The translations under genes and the position numbers were made by a program. Of a stretch of 64,000 nucleotides of DNA, positions 21,684 through 32,446 are shown one piece after another. The DNA lies in contig OY986970.1 in assembly GCA_963920575.1 (NCBI GenBank), forward strand, positions 14,653,588-14,717,587, given 5' to 3'. The notes under the pieces were generated by a model, which saw only the letters and a list, made by a program, of their open reading frames with translations, did no database searches and was not told where the DNA came from. The DNA is from Narthecium ossifragum. Lineage: Eukaryota > Streptophyta > Magnoliopsida > Dioscoreales > Nartheciaceae. Positions within the stretch are counted from its first letter, which is position 1. Each line of letters starts with the position of its first letter.

Positions 21684-23141
21684 TCATGGATTTTGGGATC
21701 TCCATGGGTTTAAAGCATCATAAAGTCTGGCTAATTCGGCCTGAAGCTCGTACGCCTTGCTCATCGCCAGAATAATGTCCCGAGAAGTTAGTATCTCCTG
21801 GTGCTTCCGCTGCATCCCTTCAATGGTAGCTGTCAAAGTGGTTTTCTTCTCCTCAAGAGCGGTACTCTCCTCCGTCATATGCTTCAGGGCATGCTCTTCC
21901 ACTTGCAACTGAACTCTGAGACCGCCCACCAGTTCCCCCTAAAGTCGTTGTCGTTCAAGAGCACGTAGGAGATTTCCTGTGACGACCACTCTCTCAGACT
22001 TGGCTGCCTCAACTTTCGCAAGATATGTGGATGCATTGGCGTCATGTGCCTGTATTAAATCCTTTTCCTGGCGAAGTTCCGTATCGCATGAATTTATCTG
22101 TGACAGAAGTAGTTGCAAGACATTTCTTAGAGAAGATGAGCCGAACTCCTGACTAGGCAATGCCGCAAGCAGGCGATTGATACGTTGCTCTAGCCCTTTA
22201 AAGTCTGGAGACACAGCCGGGTCGGGTAGATAAAGTGACACCAGTCGCTTTTCAAGCTCCGCGTAGAAGTTGATGACCTGCTCATCCAAAGTAGCAAGCT
22301 TGGGCGAAACAGCTGGCACGGAAGAAGCATCAACACCCATGCCGCCCAAAGCAGTCATTACTTCATCAAGAACAGGAGTGGCCACAGTTTCCTCAGGGAT
22401 CACCACATGGGACACGCCAAGTATTGCGTCACCGTAATGAGCAATATCTTCGTTTGCTGCTTCTTCAATAAAAACATCTTCAGACTCAAGAGCAGAACCT
22501 ACGAAACCAGGCATGGAGCACGCGTCGGATGCTTCGAAGCCCATGGAGACCGCCGTTTCTTCAACAACAACATCATCAGTCACCGCATCTTCAAAAGCAA
22601 CATCCTGAGGAGCTGTCCCTTTGGCAACGTCATATTCGTGCTCGGGCGCGTCACCAGTGGGGGTCGCTAGTTCGTCCTCAGCCTCGACAGTAGTCTCCCT
22701 GGAAGCAAGCACTTGAGGAGAATCATATACCATCTTATCATCGGCAGCAGCAATCCCTCCATCAAAATCTCGTACTTCATCTTCAAATTGGAGTGTTCTT
22801 GCGGCAGTCTTGACAGGAGCAGGAGGGATACCTTCGAGAGCACCTATCACCTCCGCCGAAGTCAGATCCACTGGAGGACCTGCACGAATCCCCTGGGCGG
22901 TATTAACCTTGCGCCGTGTTTTCCTGGCACCTTTAGACAGCCCTATGGCTGGAAGAGCAATGACCACTTGCTCCTTCAAAGAAGCTGGCTGGTCCAAAGA
23001 GGAGCCATTACTCGGATTCAAGACCCTTCGCGCCGGCTGGCCTGGAGAAGGATCATCGCTGGGATGGGGGGTCTTCCGTTTCCTGACTGCTCGACGAGAG
23101 GGAGCAGGTTTCTCATGGGAAGAAGGCTTGCTGGCAGCACC
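21684..23141 (-). pseudogene. Antisense cargo gene, second exon: basic/acidic linker and coiled coil
   Basis: Minus-strand frame from an acceptor (TTGATCTCAG, exon start 23141) to the stop at 21684. It begins GAASKPSSHEKPAPSRR with basic clusters RRAVRKRK and GARKTRRK that look like nuclear localisation signals. A long acidic linker follows, and then a helical C-terminus (SYLAKVEAAKSERVVV, HMTEESTALEEKKTTL, YELQAELARLYDAL) predicted to be a coiled coil. One in-frame TAG at 21941-21939 splits the coiled coil; it fits CAG to TAG. Joined to the PMD exon the phase is preserved. It probably mediates oligomerisation of a nuclear PMD protein; no enzyme motif is seen. Confidence 0.65.
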
Positions 23142-24115
23142 CTGAGATCAATGGAAAGCAAAGATACGAGGTCAAGGAAACCCAAACGAAATGCAGGAAG
23201 ATGAAACAAAAAAAAAGGGGAGTTTAAACTGAGGAGGAAATGGGAAGCAACGAGCGACTTCCCCACCTCTGTTTTCTTCTCTCTTCTCTTTCTCCCCGCT
23301 GCTGTCTCCCGTTGTTCCTCTCCATCGTTTCTACACACCTAGCAGGGAACCCATAAACAGGGCATGACGAAGGAGAAGAAGAAGAAAGGCATACAAGCAG
23401 GTATATAAAGGCAACAATATTACAGTTATTTGGGCAGAGCAAGATCGACAACACCACCATTGTCTAGCAAAAAAAATGCAAGCACCATGGGTTGCTCGGG
23501 GAACCTATGAACAGAAAAAAAAAGGGAGAATCAAAAGGGTTTAAGCAGAGCATGATGAAGGAGAAGAAGAACATGCATGCAAGCAAATATTTAAGATCAG
23601 CAACACCACAGCTAGTTGGTGGATTAAGAGCGACGACACTGCCATTGTGTGGGAAATTTTTTTTCTTAGCGCTATGGCTGCTCAACGAACCCAAGAACAG
23701 AGCATATGAAGAAAAAAGGAATCAAGAGAGAGTGCATGCTCAGCACAGCAAGGGAGAAGAAGAGTGTGCAAATGAATAAGTGAAGACAGCAACATCCCAA
23801 TGTTTGGCAAACAAAAAAAATCAGCCAACACCATGGGTTGCTCGGTGAACCCATAAACGGAACATACCCAACCATTTCCCTGTTAAAGAAAAAGAAACAG
23901 AGAAAGAAGAGGAGGGCTACATACGTGGTATATCAAGAAAATAGAGAACATGTTCAGCAGGTTTGTAGCAAGTTCTACTAATGGCAGATATGGGTACAAC
24001 TCCATCAAAGAGAGCATAGGCTTGCAGCAGTGTAAAAAAAAAAAGGAGACGTGGGTCGAGCAAGAAAAACAGGAAGCAGAAGGAAGAGAAGGATAAAAAA
24101 AAAAAAAAATGGTAC
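23142..24115 (-). other. Putative intron of the antisense gene
   Basis: Donor GAGAG|GTACC (exon end 24116) and acceptor CTCAG|GG (exon start 23141) are both canonical and keep the reading frame; the 974-base interval has T-rich runs on the minus strand and no coding potential. It holds most of a tandem repeat array. Splicing is inferred, not shown. Confidence 0.55.
23330..23880 (+). repeat. Degenerate tandem array in the Tat 3' region
   Basis: A GAACC(C/T)A(T/A)(A/G)A-AC(A/G)G phrase recurs at 23347, 23501, 23687 and 23847, giving periods of 154, 186 and 160 bases. Units also share a CATGAAGGAGAAGAAGAA-like stretch and an A-run. Copies are clearly diverged. Confidence 0.7.
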
Positions 24116-25916
24116 CTCTCGGATGGTTGCTGTTTTCTTCAAGTTGGAAAAAATGTTCCAGCTTTGCCTCAAATCTTTCCCGAAAACAGCCCAGAAGGTC
24201 CGCTGAGATTTGTCGAGAGCGTCGATCCTGTTAGATGTTTCCTCGGCATTTGCACCACGTATGGATTCCCAGTAGTCAGAAATAATAACACTGCGATAGG
24301 AAAGGGCCTGCCTCTCCTCAAGTGAAAACAGGCTATGAAGATCCCCACGGCATAACATCGGCACCGTTTCAGTAAAAAATCCACGTGTCCGCTCCACCCA
24401 CCACATCGTCCAAGAATGGGAAAGTCTCCCAACACGGTCATCGGGGGGAATTAGGAACTTCTTTCCGGCATCTATCCGCATCAGATGATCCCAATGCGCA
24501 AGCATGACCCCATAACGACGCTCCTCCAAAGGATGTCGCAGGCCCACTTTGGGGACACCTTGGTCAAGTCCAAATTGTCGTGCGGAGCGGTGGGGGTTGT
24601 AAGGCTCAGAATACATCACCGAAGTTGCAGAAACCAGCCTCAAGGGGAGCATGCCTCGGCGTATAGAGATGGCAAAACGCTCGGCCTTGCGAGAATTAAA
24701 ACCCTTCACAACATGCCACTCTGCGTCCTGTACTCTCCACAAAAACGGCCTAAGAAAGAAATTCCCCTTGACGTCGAGTCGGCTTCTGGCATCCGAAGTG
24801 GAGAAACTTCTGGGAATACGAAACATCAGGTGTTTCAAATCCGGCATGCTGGCCTTCCCGCATTCGATATCTGGGAGCTCCCATAATGGACTTATGCCGC
24901 CCAGGTAGACCCCTCGGAGATATCGGTATGCCCAACCCATCAGCAAATGAATGGCCCAACTCGTGCTCGCAAAGCCAGGTCCGGCAGGATGTAAGCTCAT
25001 TACTCTCAAACCCCTGTATAGGGAGCACAATGCCGCTAGGGCCAATGAATACGCTCGTCCCATGGCCATCAAACTAGCTGGAACAAAAACCCCAGGGCGA
25101 ATGCAAGGCTCTGAATTTGGAACAACAAAGTAACATATCCAAATAGAAAGAAAACCTGCCGTGTACACTTTGTCATCAAAAGCAGTGCGGGGACTGAAGC
25201 CCTTACCCTTGTAAAAGTGTTGCACCCATTCTTTAAAAGAGACCTTGTCTCGACCTTCAGCCAATTCTTCCCATATCTTCAGGAGATGGTATGCTGCAGA
25301 AGGGTAAGGAGGCACGTCTGTATTACATTCTCCACTGGTCGGTACACTCTCTTCATCAGGAAGGTACTCATCATACATGTCTCCTATGATAGAAAAGCCG
25401 CCAAGATGAAACATGTCCGAAAGAGACACCGTCATCTCTCCATGCTGAAACACGAACGTATCTCTGGGTTCCACCTTTCCACCAAGCTGCGAAAGAGTTG
25501 CTCGTCGATGGAGTACCGACCAGTGAACAAAAAACCGCACCATAGATCCCCGACTTGCGGAAATTGGCAGACTCTGTCTTCATAACATCCCGACCCCATC
25601 CCAGGTATCCAGCAAAGGGTTCATAAAGTCGGTGCTTGTAGTTCGCCCAATCCAGCCCTTCAGAGATAAGTCGATTGGCAAGACATGAGAGCGGCATTGG
25701 CGTCGGACCGGTCGCCATTGGTGAAAGCAATACGGCAGCGAAATGGGGCCATTTAGTGTCCTGAAAAACATCCCGCTGTTCAATCCTTCCTTCAGCGACG
25801 TCACAAGGTTTGGTATACGACTCCTCGCTTTCATTCTTGACGACGAATATTTTTGATCGAGCCAGCTGCCTCAAAGGGATGCTTCAACGTCTTTTGAATT
25901 TGAGCTCGACATCTTG
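24116..25916 (-). pseudogene. Antisense cargo gene, main exon: plant mobile domain (PMD)
   Basis: Minus-strand exon after a strong acceptor (CTCCTCCTTTTCAG, exon start 25916); the first ATG is 25912-25910. The open part 25543-24116 contains TFVFQHGEMTVSLSDMFHLG, then AAYHLLKIWEEL, FLSIWICYFVVPNS and SLYRGLRVM, the pattern of the PMD family (PMD/MAIL-like, aminotransferase-like mobile domain; PF10536). Upstream, WANYKHRLYEPFAGYLGWG and ESANFRKSGIYGAVFCSL are in another frame, and the ATG frame itself hits a TGA after 13 codons. So at least two frameshifts separate the start from the conserved core. PMD proteins occur in host silencing factors and in transposons; the role in retrotransposons is unknown. 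It reads against gag-pol and is probably transcribed separately. Confidence 0.7.
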
Positions 25917-27097
25917 CTGAAAAGGAGGAGAGGAAAATGAAACAGCAGTATATATCAACACACAGCAGAAAGAAAAGAAAGAAAAATAAATAAATAAACA
26001 GGCAAGCAAAGCACAAAGTAGTAGAGAAAAGAGGTGAGTTAGAAAAAGAAAACAGAGCACGGCTCGATGGGTGCCCACACCGCCGCTCAGTGATCCGGCA
26101 AGGATGAAACCACACGCCGGCGATGGCCCCCTTCAATACAACAGGTCTCCCATTTCCGTCCAAGCCCAAGCTTCCGTCGGACTTCCATCTCTTCCCCCGG
26201 CGAAGGCCAGCACAGCGCCGTCCCTCTTTTCCGTTCCGTCAAGGAGGGACTCCTCTGCGAGCTTGACATCAAGCCACACCCTCTGCTCTTGGTTTCCGCC
26301 ACCAAAGCTTGGTTGGAGATCTTTAGCATGCCGGCGGCAGCTTTCCTTCCTTCAGTCCACGACTCCTGCAAGCATGCCGTCAGCCGTTCTCATGAACCCA
26401 TTGCGCCAGATTTGCTGCTCCCGCTATGCCGGACACACTTCTACCATGCACCACTTCAGCACCCATGGCCCTGCACCACTTCAGCACCCATGGCGTTGCA
26501 AATGAAGGGCACCATGCCACTCCAACTCAACACCGATGGCTACTACGGCAGAGAACCAATGGCTTCGGCGCTGGACTTCCAAAAAGCAGAGGAAAGAACA
26601 TGCCAATGATGGAGACGCCATGTCCGACCATGCTTCAAAGACTACTGCTTGCTTCTGGCCAGCAAGGGTCAAACAAGGTTTCAAAGAAGGTGAAACCCAT
26701 ACTTGGCGTTGAGCAAGGACAAGAGCCAAACAAAAAAAAGGAGAAGGAAAGAATACAGCGACACATATGCGGAGAAGAGAAAAAAAAAAAAAAAAGAGTT
26801 GCAGAGAAATAACGATTGGAGAAGAGAAAAGGAACCTGACAAAGTGCTAGATCTCCTCTGAATACTGCAAGATCCTTCCGCTGCAAAATGTCGAGGAAAG
26901 GATGGGATCCAGTATTCCTCCGTCAAAAGCCGAGGTTTCTCTACTGCAAAAGCCCTTGAAAAAAAAAGAGGAAAAAATAATAGACAAATAACATATATGC
27001 CTAAACCCTAGGGTTCTATACATGGGGACACATAGATGGATGGAAGAAATCCTTCCTTTCTGGGAATGCTTGGCCATGTATATACTTGCATAGCCAA

Positions 27098-27129
<32 letters not shown>

Positions 27130-27178
27130 CGGGGGGACGTGTCTGCTTGTCTTCTCAAGTTAAAAAAAAAAAGGGGAA
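25917..27178. other. Leader/promoter side of the antisense gene
   Basis: Runs of A (on the plus strand) flank a GC-richer block at 26070-26660. A 23-base phrase around GCACCACTTCAGCACCCATGG is directly repeated at about 26450-26492. Open frames occur on both strands here (for example 26071-26505 plus, 26087-26371 minus), but none shows a known domain. If the antisense gene is transcribed, its promoter should be in this interval. Confidence 0.4.
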
Positions 27179-27412
27179 AGAACAACATGCAAAAAACGCT
27201 CTGCTCATGCAGGTATACATGGCATGAGTATTTTCGAGTCCTGCGCGTTCAAGTTACAAATCTCGCGCGCAGGCCTCAAGGTCTCAAATAAAAAAAAGAA
27301 AGAAGAACGACACGCAAATATGCTCCGCTCATGCAGGCATATATGGCATGGTTATTTTCGAGTCCTACGTGTTCAAGTTACAAATTTCACACGCAGGCCT
27401 CGAGGGGGCATC
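27179..27412 (+). repeat. Tandem duplication ending in the polypurine tract
   Basis: Two diverged copies about 124 bases apart (about 27179-27288 and 27303-27412) share CTCATGCAGG, TATTTTCGAGTCCT and GTTCAAGTTACAAAT. The second ends GGCCTCGAGGGGGCATC directly at the 3' LTR and includes the polypurine tract GAGGGGG; the first ends GGCCTCAAGGTCTC, a degenerate equivalent. Confidence 0.75.
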
Positions 27413-29462
27413 TGTTGACATCAATTTTGGCTAGACCAAAAGGTCGCAATACCCACGGTTTGTTTGAGCCAAAATAACATCAGATAGACTCAAGCAAGCT
27501 TAAAACATATTTGAAATGTCCGATAAATGCTTGTCCTAACTTCGATGACATCCAGGGGCATTTGGGTAGTTTCACTCGCCCAAGGGCGTATTGGGAATTT
27601 GGGCCAGAATATAGGCCTGGACTCCCCATTACATTCTACAATAACCTTGCATGGCTTTGACGGCAACCTAAATAAGCCATATGGACGCAGGGATATTCTA
27701 GTAATTTTACTGAAACCTCTAGCCCCAGGGTTATCTTGGTCAATTCACGCCCTCAGGGTATAATTGTCTAAAAATTAACCATTCCGCCCTCAAAATATTT
27801 TGGTCTGACATATATGACCACTGAGGATGTTTTGGTAAAATCCCGGTAAATATTCAGAATTCAGATAAATATTCTGTACGGAAGAAAATATTCACAGATG
27901 ATTTATCAAATCTGGACAAATATTTAGATAACAATGGACATGAGAAATATTCAAAATTGAGATTCGAACAGCACTTTCGAATTTCAAAAGATAAATCCGC
28001 CAAAACAAAAATCAGTATATCTCCAAATGGGCTACATATACGTCCACACCATATAAATAAATAAAAAAAGAAATATGAAATCAGCATCACCCGTCCATAC
28101 CATATATATATAAAATAAAATAAAAATCAGCATCCTTTTGATCCCGTTGTAGCTATCCTTATATGAAAGGATGAGCATTCTCAATGGCAATCAACACCCT
28201 TTGATTAAGGGATCCATGATCCCATTCCATACAAAGAGATAGGCCTCTCGTGCCTATAAATAGAGGAGCACGGCCTTGAGAAAGAGGCTGGTCTGAGCTG
28301 GTCGGAGCTGGGTTGAAGAAAGCTGAAGGCTGGTCTTGGCTGAAGGCATCGAAGCTGGTCGGAGCTGGTTGGAAGAGGCTGAAGAGGTTCTGAACGGTCT
28401 GAAGGCGTTGAAAGCTTGATCTAAGCTGGGTGGAAGAACGCTGGAAGGCTGGTCTGAGCCGGATCGAAGCTGGGTTCTGAATGGTCTGAGCTTGATCTAA
28501 GCTGGGTTGAAGAACGGGCTGAAGGCTGAGGAAGAAGCTGGTTGAAGAAATCGAAGAAGAAGTGAAAGAAGAAACTGAGGAAGAGGGTTGAAGACGAAGG
28601 GGTCCTGGTGAGGTTCCAAGGTTGCGCACCACCGGACGACGCACATCCAGCCAACACTGCCGGAACCCATTGAGACGCTCGCATCTCTGGGTAGACGCTG
28701 TAGAAGGCTCGTCGATCCTACAGCTCAACCTTCGCTCTCTTGCTCATCACCTGCGGCTTGGACCTCCAGCCAGGTTGCTCTAGCTTAGTTCCTCGCCAGC
28801 GACGGAGAAGGCTCTCTCCCGGCGGTTTTGAAGACAAGCTTCCCTGTTTTAGTTCTCTGTTCTCTGTTCCAGCCGGTGTTTCTTGGTCTCCCTGGTGATC
28901 CCGCGGCACAAAACATCAACCCATTCTGAAGAGGGACTCCCGCCATCATCTCCCCAAGGCCGTCCCCGCGACGGAAGCTCTAGCCGTTCGCCGCACGTCT
29001 TCCGTTCCAACCAGTGCTCCCTTGTTCTAGCCGGTTCTAGGCTTCTCAAGCTCCAGCCGGTGTGATCCCCTGTTCAAGCTGGTGTGTTCCCCAGTTTCAA
29101 GCCAACTTCATCAACCACAACAGAGGTCGGATCTTGTTCTCAAACATCTGCACGGCAATACTCCCAAATCCAACGGATTTGAAGCCCCCCTGCAGCAAGA
29201 ATGGCGTGCATGGCGATGAAGGTGGTCTAAGGCTTCATGTGATGCATTTCTTTTGATCTTTTCTTTTATTAATAAAATGTTTATTGGATTTAGAATCGGA
29301 GGTATTCCCTACGGGGATGTAAATGATGGATCTGTCGACTTGGCGATCGGCAGATCCAGGGGTGTGGTGTCTACAATTTCCTGATATGAAATTTAAATAT
29401 GATTTGCTCGGAAATAAAATAGAAATCTCGTCCCCGCGAGATCGACGTTTTATTCGCGAACA
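27413..29462 (+). repeat. 3' LTR of the Tat element
   Basis: 2050 bp, nearly identical to 10699-12747, TATA box at 28255-28262. Differences seen by eye are scattered substitutions and a short AT-repeat length change near 28110. Ends CGAACA followed by TSD CTCTC. Confidence 0.93.
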
Positions 29463-29565
29463 CTCTCTCTGCCATGGCAGCGCCATGTCACCACTCTCTC
29501 TCCTCATCACCTGCCACCTCAGCATCATCTTCTTCCTCTCTCTCCTCGTCACCGCCTCCGCCCCT
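29463..29565 (+). repeat. Right part of the LTR split by the Tat element
   Basis: After one TSD copy the sequence resumes the CTCTCTCC...CATGTCACC-like C/T-rich block of the 10107-10698 LTR. It is then abruptly replaced near 29566 by a different LTR, so this old LTR is truncated. Confidence 0.6.
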
Positions 29566-29629
29566 ACCAGAAGATCTGAGCTCAATCGGAAAAGATCGAA
29601 ATGGACGGCTGTGATTGATTCCAACTTTC

Positions 29630-29637
29630 TATAAATA
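29630..29637 (+). promoter_or_regulatory. LTR TATA box
   Basis: TATAAATA followed by a long C/T-rich tract (29638-29692), the usual promoter-leader layout of these LTRs. Confidence 0.6.
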
Positions 29638-30320
29638 CCCCTCTTTTCTCTCTCTTCTCTTTCCTTTCTCTTTCTCTCTTCCTCTCTCTCTCGTTGGCTA
29701 CCAGCATGGAGCTCCAGTTGCGGCTTTTCGGCATGGATCCGCGGCGATCAGAGTTGAGGATCTCGTAGATTGTCTGCTTGTCTTTATATATGTGTTTCTA
29801 CCCAATTCATGTGAATTGGTAACCCTAGGATTGTTTAATTCTGTTTTGGTGTAGTTTTGCTTGTTGGATTGTTTTGAAATCCTATATTCTAGTTCCTTGT
29901 TAAGTGTTACATGTTGCTATTGTGTCGTTTCCGTATTCTATCGGACGAATTCCGTATTTTTGTCGGATTTTCGGCTAGATCCGCTCAGATCTGATATTTC
30001 ACAATCTGAGTTTGGATTTGATTGCATGAATGAATCCCCCACCATTTAATCTGCCTTCCCTCAAAGTTTGAATGGATTTCATCGCCGTTTGATAGATCAA
30101 ATCCACGTAATTGAGTTTTCATCGGTTTTGTCAGCTTTTATGCAATTTGTCTAAGATCTGAGGATTTAATCATTCAAAGTTGGATTTCTTAGTATCAATA
30201 GATTCCCCACCTCCAATTACATATCCTCTCCAAGTTTCATTTTAATCCGATGAGTTTTGATGGATTGAATCAAAGAAATTGGATTTTTAGCACTATTCAT
30301 ATATGTTGCCGGCATATGAA

Positions 30321-30848
30321 GCATTGATCTTCATAGGCATAAAGATCGATCTTCTAGTTGCCACAAAGGCTGCCGACTATGAAGGATCGATCTTCATGGG
30401 TATGAAGATCGATCTCTTCTATTGACAGAGGGCGTGCATAGAGAAGATCGATCTTCTTGAGAGAGAAGATCGATCTCCTTGAACAGGCCTTACTGTCATA
30501 TGAAAGATCGATCTTCTTGGGTAGAAGATCGATCTCTTATGTGATGGTATGGAGGTTTTCTATTTTTAGCTGAATAGTCGTGTTCACATTCATTTTTTGG
30601 TTTCTATGAGCATGATCTCGTAAAACTTTCAAGGTGAAAGTTGTAGATCATCGAGTGTTCTTTCAATAGCCGCTAAGTTCATAATTGTATGATTTTTCTA
30701 TGATTTAGAACAAATTTTCTACGAGATTGTGACAAAACAAGAATTAATGAACGATCGATCTTCTTGGGTAGAAGATCGATCTCTTGTGTCCTGGCAGAGT
30801 GCTGGTTTAAGGAAGAGCGATCTTCATGGGTATGAAGATCGATCTATT
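30321..30848 (+). repeat. Array of paired GATCGATC dyads
   Basis: Pairs of GAAGATCGATCTTC-like palindromes separated by 4-9 bases occur at about 30330-30355, 30382-30415, 30443-30477, 30503-30535, 30749-30783 and 30813-30845. In several pairs the inner flanks are also complementary (CTTCAT...ATGAAG), giving a stem of more than 12 bases. No coding frame crosses them. Confidence 0.85.
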
Positions 30849-32446
30849 ATTTGCTGATTGCTAAAATTGACTTCGATTTCAACGATTTTGGTTTCCTTTC
30901 AACCCAGATTTCACCTATGTCTTTCCCAATGATTAGTATGATATTTAAATTGGAATTTTGATGATTTCATCTTCTAATTTGTGACGACTCGTATAATGGA
31001 TTAGTTTACTGAGATTTTTCGATTTCAAGCATTTTCATGTTAAGCATGCATTTTAATAGTTTGTGTTTGCTTTATTCACTTTCCTCACCACTTGTATATA
31101 GCCTTATAGGTCTTAGACCTATATATGGGGTCATACCCTTTAATATGCATTGTGGTTAGCGGGGAGAGTGATAACTCCCAGGAATGTGTAGAATAAATGG
31201 GCCTAAGGTGTGCACTACCACTTTAGTGCCCAACTATTTGCTGGCATACGCTAGGGGCGTAGTATAGAATGATTGGATGCTTGATCTGATTGGGTAACTC
31301 GGTTGCTAGAATTATCATTGTAATTGTAGATTAGTTATCTACAGGATAATTGTAGAGCCTGTCGGGTGCCGGAGTGCACTGAAGGCTATTGTATAACGAC
31401 GTTATCGATTGTTGTTAAAGAATAAGGTTGCATTCTTTATTATAATTACTATCTGCTTAACATGTTGAACCTCATTATGTTGATGTAACATATAGTGACA
31501 TGTAGGTTAGATGTTTGTATAGGTTCATGCATTGTATGCATTAGAGGCATTTCAGGTTAGGCGCGATGATGGGTTGATCGCCGATCCGAGGCTCTCGGGC
31601 AGCTCGGATCTAGCTCTAGGACCGAGGATGGGTAGTAAGGTCTAGGGTGTGATTGTATCAGGTTGGAATCTTGTATTTTTGAGTATGGTGTCTAGCTGGC
31701 TATTTTTATTCTAATTGAGGTGTAGAGGTCACCCAAGATTCCAATCTTAGTCTCAATATCTATGTTAGGGGAAGTTACGTGCCACCCTGTGTCCTATGCC
31801 CTGTTGTTTCAGCGGTGGAGCGATTAGTTTTATAGAGAGGGACGGCTTTTGACAGTGGAGGTCACAAAGCACGTGCTCTGGGGTAGACGGTGGACATAAC
31901 GTGAGTTTCCCCGAGAGATGAGATGGAGTCCCAGGAATTTGTAGTTGCCTTTCCTTTTGTGCGTCGTAGAGTAGAACCCTACTAAGCTTATTGCTCACTC
32001 CTACCCGGGCTGCATTTGCACATGCAGGTGTCAGCTCTTCTTCCGCAGTATTAGCTGAATTGGCTTTGGTCGCGCAATGGCTTCAGGAGGTGCTCAAGGA
32101 TCCTAAGGTATTGGCAGCTTCAACAGTTCCTTTTGTTATAAATTACTTTTGATAGATGTATTAAATGTATAATCTCCCTCTTCGAGGATTAAATGTTTAT
32201 GAATCTTTATTTGAGGAGTAAATTGTATAATTCAGAGGTTTGTATAAATTGTGTAGTCATGTTTACTCTGATGTTAATCTGGAACTGTTATGGTTAGTAG
32301 TTCATTAGAAATTACTATGCCGCCACTCTAATAGAATTGTTCAAATTAGCTGTGAAAATCATTATATGATGGCGGCAGAGATGATTGAATAGGTTTAGGT
32401 CCCTCACATCCCGGTCCGGATGGGTTTTCTGTGTCGGGGTGTGACA

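Larger units (their letters stand above)
10699..29462 (+). mobile_element. Tat-clade Ty3/gypsy retrotransposon with antisense cargo gene
   Basis: An 18.76 kb element bounded by LTRs of 2049 and 2050 bp (start TGTTGACATCAATTTTGGC, end ATTCGCGAACA) with perfect 5-bp TSDs CTCTC at 10694-10698 and 29463-29467. Order: 5' LTR, PBS, long gag extension, gag-protease, RT, RNase H, second (aRH-type) RNase H, integrase, about 6.3 kb containing a minus-strand spliced gene, tandem repeats, 3' LTR. The second RNase H, the DCGS-type protease and the PBS TGGCACGCCCGGTGGGAC place it in the Tat lineage. LTRs differ at only a couple of dozen sites by eye, so insertion is recent. Every long reading frame carries at least one break, so this copy is probably not autonomous. 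Confidence 0.93.
29566..32446 (+). repeat. Tekay-type LTR, 5'-truncated
   Basis: From AGATCTGAGCTCAATCGG onward it follows the layout of the other chromovirus LTRs here: TATA box (29630-29637), C/T-rich leader, dyad array, the CTAGGACCGAGG block (31617) and the terminus GGATGGGTTTTCTGTGTCGG then GGTGTGACA. Its 5' end is missing. It probably belongs to the element whose pol remnant is at 33701-36073 and whose other LTR starts at 36074. Confidence 0.7.

Noticed and set aside
26071..26505. Host gene on the plus strand inside the Tat 3' region
   Set aside because: No domain, low-complexity Ser/Pro/His content, and a direct repeat accounts for its end.
27099..27124. Poly(A) run as tail of a processed pseudogene
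   Set aside because: Several A-runs occur throughout the element's 3' region and no retrocopied gene precedes this one.
30321..30540. CRISPR-like array of repeated GATCGATC words
   Set aside because: The window is plant nuclear DNA, the repeats are palindromic and only 8-14 bases with irregular spacing, and no spacer/cas context exists.
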